This document shows, one piece after another, positions 5,039 to 8,754 of a DNA stretch of 8,754 bases; position 1 is the stretch's first letter, and each line of letters opens with the position of its first letter. The stretch is from Deinococcales bacterium (GTDB lineage Bacteria; Deinococcota; Deinococci; Deinococcales; Deinococcaceae). Under the pieces are notes generated by a model that was given only the letters and a program-made list of their open reading frames with translations, ran no database searches and had not been told where the DNA came from. The DNA is taken from the NCBI GenBank assembly GCA_025359705.1, contig JANYFS010000368.1:1-8754 (forward strand), read 5' to 3'. The position numbers were made by a program, and so were the translations under genes.

Positions 5039-6172
5039 ATGGAAACCCTAAAAAATCTTTTGCAGTCGCTCGGTATTGCCGACCCTTTTGGTTTGGGGGC
5101 GATCAGTGTCATCATTACCTTTGCGGTGGCTTGGTTGTTTACCCAAAGGTTTATCCCAAGGGTGCGCGAATTTGCCATCAAAGTAGGCTGGGCCGATATG
5201 CCCAACGAACGCCGCCTCAACAAAGCCCCGCTGCCCAACGCAGGCGGTTTAGCCATCTTTGCGGGGTTCATCTGCGCGGTAGTGGTGGCTTGGGCCTTGC
5301 GCCCGATTGTGATCGAGGGGGTGCAGATCCAAGTTTTAGCCATTTTGTTAGGCGCTTCGCTGATGGTACTGACCGGTTTCATCGACGATCAATTTGGGCT
5401 ATCTCCACTCTTTCGGGTGATTGTACAAACCATCTCTGCGGCTCTACTGATGGTCAATGGCCTTTATATTGACCTGACCCATATTGGATTTTTGAACGGG
5501 ATTTCGTCGCAAATTCTGCATCCACTGGGCTATTTTATCACCTGGTTGTGGATTGTGGGCATTACCAATGCTTTTAATTTGCTGGACGGGGTAGACGGAG
5601 TAGTGGGCGGTTTGGGTTTTGTCTCGAGCATGGTGATGCTGGCGGTAGCCGCCCAATTTGCGGACCGTGCGGCTGCTGTAATTTTATTGGCAGGTTTGGC
5701 GGGCGCGGCGCTGGGGTTTTTACGTTATAACTTCAACCCGAGCCGCATCATCATGGGCGATGCTGGAGCTTATCTGTTTGGCTACACTTTGGCAGCAGTA
5801 TCGCTCTTGGGAACCCTAAAATCCAGCGCGGGTTATTCTCTGATTGTTCCGTTGTTTATTTTAGGTTTGCCCATTTTGGATACTACTCAGGTTGTGATTG
5901 GACGCTTGAGCCGAGGGGTTAGCCCCACCACCCCCGATAAAACCCATATCCATCACCGTCTATATGCACGGTTTGGCTCACGCTGGGCTTCGGTAGGCGT
6001 TTGGGCAATCATGTTGATCCTCAATGTGTTTGGAATGTGGGCGCAAGGCATTTCCCCCAAGGTGATCCTTGCCATCAGCCTGGCCATCTCGAGCTTTCTA
6101 GCTTGGGTAGTTTTTCGCCGCGTTCGAGCGCTGGCAATAGAAGCCAAAATCCCAACTACCGAAACCCCTTAG
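5039..6172 (+). CDS. wecA: Undecaprenyl-phosphate sugar-1-phosphate transferase, WecA/TagO/MraY family
   Basis: This polytopic membrane enzyme (377 residues, about eleven hydrophobic segments) transfers a sugar-1-phosphate, usually GlcNAc-1-P, from its UDP form to undecaprenyl phosphate at the cytoplasmic face. It thereby starts cell-surface polysaccharide or teichoic-type polymers. Visible motifs: DMPNERRLNKAPLPNAGG (53-70), the metal-binding pair Asp116-Asp117 in FIDDQFG, NAFNLLDGVDGVVGG (177-191) with Asn177, Asn180, Asp183 and Asp186, IMGDAGAYLFG (238-248), and the HIHH motif 303-306 in PDKTHIHHRL. HIHH is characteristic of the WecA/TagO branch and not of MraY. ATG 5039 is preceded by GGTG 8 bases away and by the stop of the small leader frame; a TTG at 5021 in the same frame is less likely. 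The gene has only two CTCGAG sites. The sugar and polymer cannot be read from sequence. Confidence 0.93.
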   Translation: METLKNLLQSLGIADPFGLGAISVIITFAVAWLFTQRFIPRVREFAIKVGWADMPNERRLNKAPLPNAGGLAIFAGFICAVVVAWALRPIVIEGVQIQVLAILLGASLMVLTGFIDDQFGLSPLFRVIVQTISAALLMVNGLYIDLTHIGFLNGISSQILHPLGYFITWLWIVGITNAFNLLDGVDGVVGGLGFVSSMVMLAVAAQFADRAAAVILLAGLAGAALGFLRYNFNPSRIIMGDAGAYLFGYTLAAVSLLGTLKSSAGYSLIVPLFILGLPILDTTQVVIGRLSRGVSPTTPDKTHIHHRLYARFGSRWASVGVWAIMLILNVFGMWAQGISPKVILAISLAISSFLAWVVFRRVRALAIEAKIPTTETP

Positions 6173-6276
6173 ACAATCGGTACCAAAGTGGTAGCAAAAT
6201 CCATATCTTCAAAAACTCGAGCTAGAGCAGCGCCCAGAGAAGGATTATCCCTAACTTGGCGCTGTTTTGCTGCCAT
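6169..6276 (-). CDS. Possible 35-residue hypothetical protein
   Basis: ATG 6276 (minus) opens MAAKQRQVRDNPSLGAALAR, then VFEDMDFATTLVPIV, stop 6169-6171. It overlaps the wecA stop by a few bases, tail to tail. The composition (basic start, NPSLGAALARVFEDMDF helix) looks protein-like, and there is a CTCGAG site in frame as Ala-Arg-Val. I do not recognise the family. There is no good ribosome site and no TANNNT box before the ATG. The frame continues upstream to a stop after 16 more codons without a convincing start. It could be a small gene, a remnant, or chance. A terminator-like hairpin for wecA lies inside it. Confidence 0.3.
   Translation of the reverse strand: MAAKQRQVRDNPSLGAALARVFEDMDFATTLVPIV
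6228..6268 (+). terminator. Possible terminator of wecA
   Basis: CAGCGCC (6228-6234) pairs perfectly with GGCGCTG (6258-6264) and is followed by TTTT; G-U pairs could lengthen the stem. The loop is 23 bases and the T-run short, so efficiency is doubtful. It is the only GC-rich stem within 100 bases of the wecA stop. It falls inside the possible 35-codon frame on the other strand. Confidence 0.35.
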
Positions 6277-6437
6277 GTCGTTACTCAACAAGATGAGCAG
6301 GCAAATGAGCGAATCAATGAGAATTTAGACAGTCTTAACTAATGCACTTTTGCAGCTTTTTTTCTTAATAAAATCTTTATCTTTTTGTTAGATCGCATCA
6401 GAAATGTGAGGTTTTTTAACGTCCCGCTCGAGTCTAT

Positions 6438-6452
6438 AAGGTTCATAACCTT
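6438..6452. repeat. Perfect inverted repeat AAGGTT-CAT-AACCTT
   Basis: Six-base arms around CAT, in AT-rich noncoding DNA, followed by a T-rich stretch. It could be an operator or a small hairpin. Confidence 0.5.
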
Positions 6453-6536
6453 TTCATTTTTGGTTAAAATCGCATCTTTTTTAATCCAAGTTCAATCCCT
6501 GCTATCCTCCGTATCCGTCGAACTCGAGGGGCTAAC

Positions 6537-6552
6537 TTTTGGGGAACCAAAA
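6537..6552. repeat. Perfect inverted repeat TTTTGG-GGAA-CCAAAA
   Basis: Six-base arms around a GGAA tetraloop. The same area has GGGG and CCCC tracts (6541, 6578, 6584) that allow alternative pairings. Role unknown. Confidence 0.5.
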
Positions 6553-6677
6553 CAGACACAAACCTCAAAAATGAGAACCCCAACCCCAAATAAATTGTGT
6601 GCAAAGTATTAAAAATCAGTGATAGCTAAGCTGGGGAAAAAATTGTCACTCGAGCCTTGATTGCGCTCTCGAGCGTA

Positions 6678-6706
6678 TTGACATGCCCTCATGCACTTAT
6701 TATACT
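6678..6706 (+). promoter_or_regulatory. Near-consensus housekeeping promoter of the PKD lipoprotein gene
   Basis: A perfect TTGACA (6678-6683), a 17-base spacer and TATACT (6701-6706). This is the strongest promoter in the window and fits high expression. The transcription start should be near 6713, giving a leader of nearly 150 bases before ATG 6861. Two CTCGAG sites (6649, 6668) lie just upstream. Confidence 0.8.
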
Positions 6707-6775
6707 TCCTCTTAGGCTTCACATCTGTGTCATCATCGGAGCCAAGGCTTAAAGAGCTGTAACCTGAGAGGAAGT
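6704..6775. repeat. 13-base inverted repeat spanning the promoter -10 and early leader
   Basis: ACTTCCTCTTAGG (6704-6716) is complementary to CCTGAGAGGAAGT (6763-6775), with one G-U-type mismatch in 13 and 46 bases between. The left arm overlaps the -10 box and the expected start site, so most of it would not be in the RNA. It is more likely a DNA-level site, or else it belongs to a transcript from further upstream. Confidence 0.6.
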
Positions 6776-6860
6776 AGTTTGCCGAACAATACGGACCTCG
6801 AGAATCCCTTGTTTGTGTCGCCCTCCCAGAAGTTACCCCCCACATTCCAAGGAGGAATGG
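6713..6860 (+). promoter_or_regulatory. Long 5' leader of the lipoprotein gene
   Basis: About 148 bases between the predicted start and the gene. CCTCC (6822-6826) can pair with GGAGG (6851-6855) of the very strong ribosome site AAGGAGG; CCTTG (6807-6811) can instead pair with CAAGG (6848-6852). Either would hide the ribosome site. AGCC-AA-GGCT (6740-6749) is another small hairpin. I recognise no known riboswitch class. Confidence 0.35.
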
Positions 6861-8754
6861 ATGAAAAATCTTAAGTTTATCGCGCTCAGCATTACCGGCG
6901 CACTTGCATTGGCTTCTTGCCAACAACCCGTTACCCCTGTTACCCCCGTTGTTGTAAACAAAGCACCTATAGCTGCTTTTAGTGCTAGCACCAATAAATT
7001 GGTTACTTCTGTTTCGGATGCTTCCACCGATCCTGATGGAATTGCCGATATTGCTTCCTATTCTTGGAACTGGGGGGATAACAGTGCTGCAAGCACCGGT
7101 AAAACTCCTAGTACCCACGCCTATACCGCCGCAGGCAGCTACACCGTCACCTTGACCGTAACCGACAAAGGTGGCTTGACCAACTCAGCCTCACAAACCG
7201 TAGTTGCTTCCGCAACAGATGTGATTGTGCCCCCCGTTGGCGCTGATTTGCGTCCTACCGTTACCGTGGGTACTGTTGGAAAAACCCAAACCACTGCCTC
7301 AGTAGACTTTAGTGCAATTGCCTTGCCAGGAACTTCTTTGGTAAGCTGCAAACTCGATGGTAACGGCACAAGCGCACCTGTCACCATTGGTGCAAGCAAC
7401 TACGCAGGAACCTTAACCCTCAGCGGTTTGACTCCAGCAACTTCCTATATTTTGATCTTGACCTGTACCTCTAAAGACAGCGCGGGCAAAACCTACGACA
7501 CCACCACGGTTCGTAGTGTCACCACCGATGCTGTACCTGTAGTAGTTGTACCTAATCCTAACGGTGGCGGTAATAACGGTGTTGGCAACGGCGCATTTGA
7601 TATTTCTAGTGCTGCTCAAATCATCAAAACTGCCAACATTAATGTTGACAACCAGTTCCGCTTTGCAGTAATCGACCAAAAAGTCACCGTTGCAGGCGTA
7701 AATACTTCGATCAAGTTGTTGTATGTTCGTGGTACCTTCGACTTGAGCAAAGATATGACCACCCTTAGTGGTGTTACAGGTCAAACTGCTCTGCCCAACG
7801 AAACCGTTGCAGGAGTCGAATACTACCTCAGCAATACCGTCACCAACGCTACCAACAAAATCAGTGGCAAAGTCAACACCAACGGTTTGGCTCAAGGTCA
7901 ACAGTATTTGTTGGCTGCACGCCGCCGCAACGCCGACGGTTCTTTGACCTTCTTGGCAGACTTGGCCTTCGTTCCTGATAACAAAGGCCCCGAAGTTCCC
8001 AAAATCGTTCCTGTCAGCAAGTTGCAATCCGCAACCTTGACCTCGGCCTACGGTAACTGGGTCAACGGTAAGTTCACTCAGCAATTGATCAATGGTCGCA
8101 CCCTCGAGGATCAGCCCCAGCCTACCGGCAACGGCGTAAGCAACCCCCAGAACAACATCGAGCGTCCTGCTTCGGGCTTTGCCAGCTTGCTCTACTTGGC
8201 CTACCCCGTAAGTGGTGCCTTGGGCGGCGACCCCGGTCAATACTTACCCCTCGATGCTAGTGGTAACTATGACCTTTCCAAAGCAATCGTTTTGGGTTCG
8301 GTATTGACCAACGGCGATAGCATCAACAACTTTAGCCAAGATATCTTTACTGCTAAGAAAGCAACTGCTACTGCTGTTTTAGGCGACGGTGACTATGTAA
8401 TCTTTGCTGTAGCCTTCGATAACTTGGGTAACTACAACAAAATCGATTTCCAAGATAGCTATATCTTGGGTGTAGATAATACACCTCCTGTCGGTAACAT
8501 TCGTGCTGTTGACCGTGGTCCCTTGGATGTGAATGCTACAGGTATAAATTGTGACCGTGTAAACACTAATCTTACCCCCAACAAAGCTCCAAGTGATGTT
8601 ATGGTTGCTTTGCCTGGCTATATCTCGGGTTGTGGACTGGTTAGCGCTGCTGTTTCTGATATAGGCGTTGGCTTCGACTATAACGGTATCTTGGGCTTCC
8701 CACCCGTTGGTTCGATTGCTTCACCTGTCGGTGGTATTGGCTTCCAAATCGGAG
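6861..8754 (+). CDS. Large PKD-domain surface lipoprotein (partial at 3' end)
   Basis: An open frame of 631 codons runs off the right edge. The N terminus is a lipoprotein signal: MKNLKFIALSITGALALASC with lipobox LASC and lipidated Cys20, then a Pro/Val/Thr spacer (PVTPVTPVV). Residues about 35-116 form a PKD domain: APIAAFSAS, DASTDPDG, SYSWNWGD (66-73), then HAYTAAGSYTVTLTVTD. Residues about 129-225 look like a fibronectin type III or similar beta-sandwich, followed by the linker PNPNGGGNNGVGNG. The rest, to 631, is Gly/Asn/Thr-rich beta-type sequence with an Ig-like DNTPP junction; I cannot name those domains. It is probably exposed at the cell surface, in adhesion or envelope structure. 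AAGGAGG sits 5 bases before ATG 6861; the ATG at 6857 is too close. Codon use is biased to TTG, GTT, GCT, ACC and GGT, and only one CTCGAG is present. Confidence 0.88.
   Translation, partial: MKNLKFIALSITGALALASCQQPVTPVTPVVVNKAPIAAFSASTNKLVTSVSDASTDPDGIADIASYSWNWGDNSAASTGKTPSTHAYTAAGSYTVTLTVTDKGGLTNSASQTVVASATDVIVPPVGADLRPTVTVGTVGKTQTTASVDFSAIALPGTSLVSCKLDGNGTSAPVTIGASNYAGTLTLSGLTPATSYILILTCTSKDSAGKTYDTTTVRSVTTDAVPVVVVPNPNGGGNNGVGNGAFDISSAAQIIKTANINVDNQFRFAVIDQKVTVAGVNTSIKLLYVRGTFDLSKDMTTLSGVTGQTALPNETVAGVEYYLSNTVTNATNKISGKVNTNGLAQGQQYLLAARRRNADGSLTFLADLAFVPDNKGPEVPKIVPVSKLQSATLTSAYGNWVNGKFTQQLINGRTLEDQPQPTGNGVSNPQNNIERPASGFASLLYLAYPVSGALGGDPGQYLPLDASGNYDLSKAIVLGSVLTNGDSINNFSQDIFTAKKATATAVLGDGDYVIFAVAFDNLGNYNKIDFQDSYILGVDNTPPVGNIRAVDRGPLDVNATGINCDRVNTNLTPNKAPSDVMVALPGYISGCGLVSAAVSDIGVGFDYNGILGFPPVGSIASPVGGIGFQIG

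Larger units (their letters stand above)
6277..6677. other. AT-rich intergenic region without a convincing gene
   Basis: About 400 bases with no reading frame I trust. It holds several T-runs and small perfect inverted repeats: AAGGTT-CAT-AACCTT (6438-6452) and TTTTGG-GGAA-CCAAAA (6537-6552). ATCGCATC occurs twice (6392-6399 and 6469-6476), each time followed within about 20 bases by a TTTTTTAA stretch. CTCGAG sites occur at 6427, 6523, 6649 and 6668, the same density as in the genes. A small RNA or a decayed gene is possible, but no promoter-terminator pair is evident. Confidence 0.5.

Noticed and set aside
6385..6612. 75-codon frame in the AT-rich gap
   Set aside because: It needs a TTG start without a ribosome site, is rich in Phe/Ser/Leu from T-runs, and resembles nothing. 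The two Leu-Glu pairs in it come from CTCGAG sites, which occur everywhere.
1..6802. CTCGAG copies as a CRISPR array or transposon ends
   Set aside because: The repeats are only six bases, irregularly spaced, inside conserved genes, and without spacers or a transposase.
6609..7118. 169-codon minus-strand frame across the lipoprotein promoter
   Set aside because: It is antisense to the lipoprotein start, crosses the consensus promoter and has low-complexity composition.
7413..8240. 275-codon minus-strand frame
   Set aside because: It is antisense to the long lipoprotein frame. Strong codon bias in that gene removes stops from the opposite strand, giving a spurious long frame.

Overview
The window looks like a bacterial chromosome segment, roughly 50% GC by eye. 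Its most striking property is the palindrome CTCGAG: I count 58 copies by hand, about one per 120 bases over the first 6.8 kb, equally dense in genes and between them. About two would be expected by chance. This resembles the highly iterated palindromes of some cyanobacteria (HIP1), but with a different word. Several genes have a TANNNT -10 box 5-6 bases before the start codon, as in leaderless transcription. With a stand-alone DUF4388-type protein and a large PKD lipoprotein, this makes Deinococcota (Deinococcus/Meiothermus-like) my best guess. That is an inference, not a proof.

Layout. At 1-99 is the 3' end of a solute-binding protein gene, followed by a hairpin built from two CTCGAG sites. 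At 170-1072 (-) is a YedA-type EamA exporter, divergent from an Lrp/AsnC regulator (1163-1618, +); the regulator probably controls the exporter. A shared terminator hairpin follows. Then on the minus strand come an exported metallophosphoesterase (1673-2635) and ispE (2693-3553). ispE is divergent from a 5-formyltetrahydrofolate cyclo-ligase gene (about 3576-4205, +) with overlapping promoter elements. Next is a DUF4388-like gene (4409-4822, +), then a 17-bp perfect palindrome, a probable leader peptide and a WecA/TagO-type phosphoglycosyltransferase (5039-6172, +).

From 6173 to 6860 there is no convincing large gene: one possible 35-codon ORF, several inverted repeats, and near the end a nearly consensus promoter (TTGACA-17-TATACT). 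That promoter drives a PKD-domain lipoprotein gene (6861 to beyond the window end). The lipoprotein gene has different codon use (TTG, GTT/GCT, ACC) and only one CTCGAG, as if highly expressed or under other constraints.

Functionally these are mostly housekeeping and envelope genes: isoprenoid precursor (IspE), folate metabolism (5-FCL), cell-surface glycan initiation (WecA/TagO), an amino-acid or metabolite exporter with its regulator, and surface or periplasmic proteins. I see no tRNA, rRNA, CRISPR array, transposase or phage gene.
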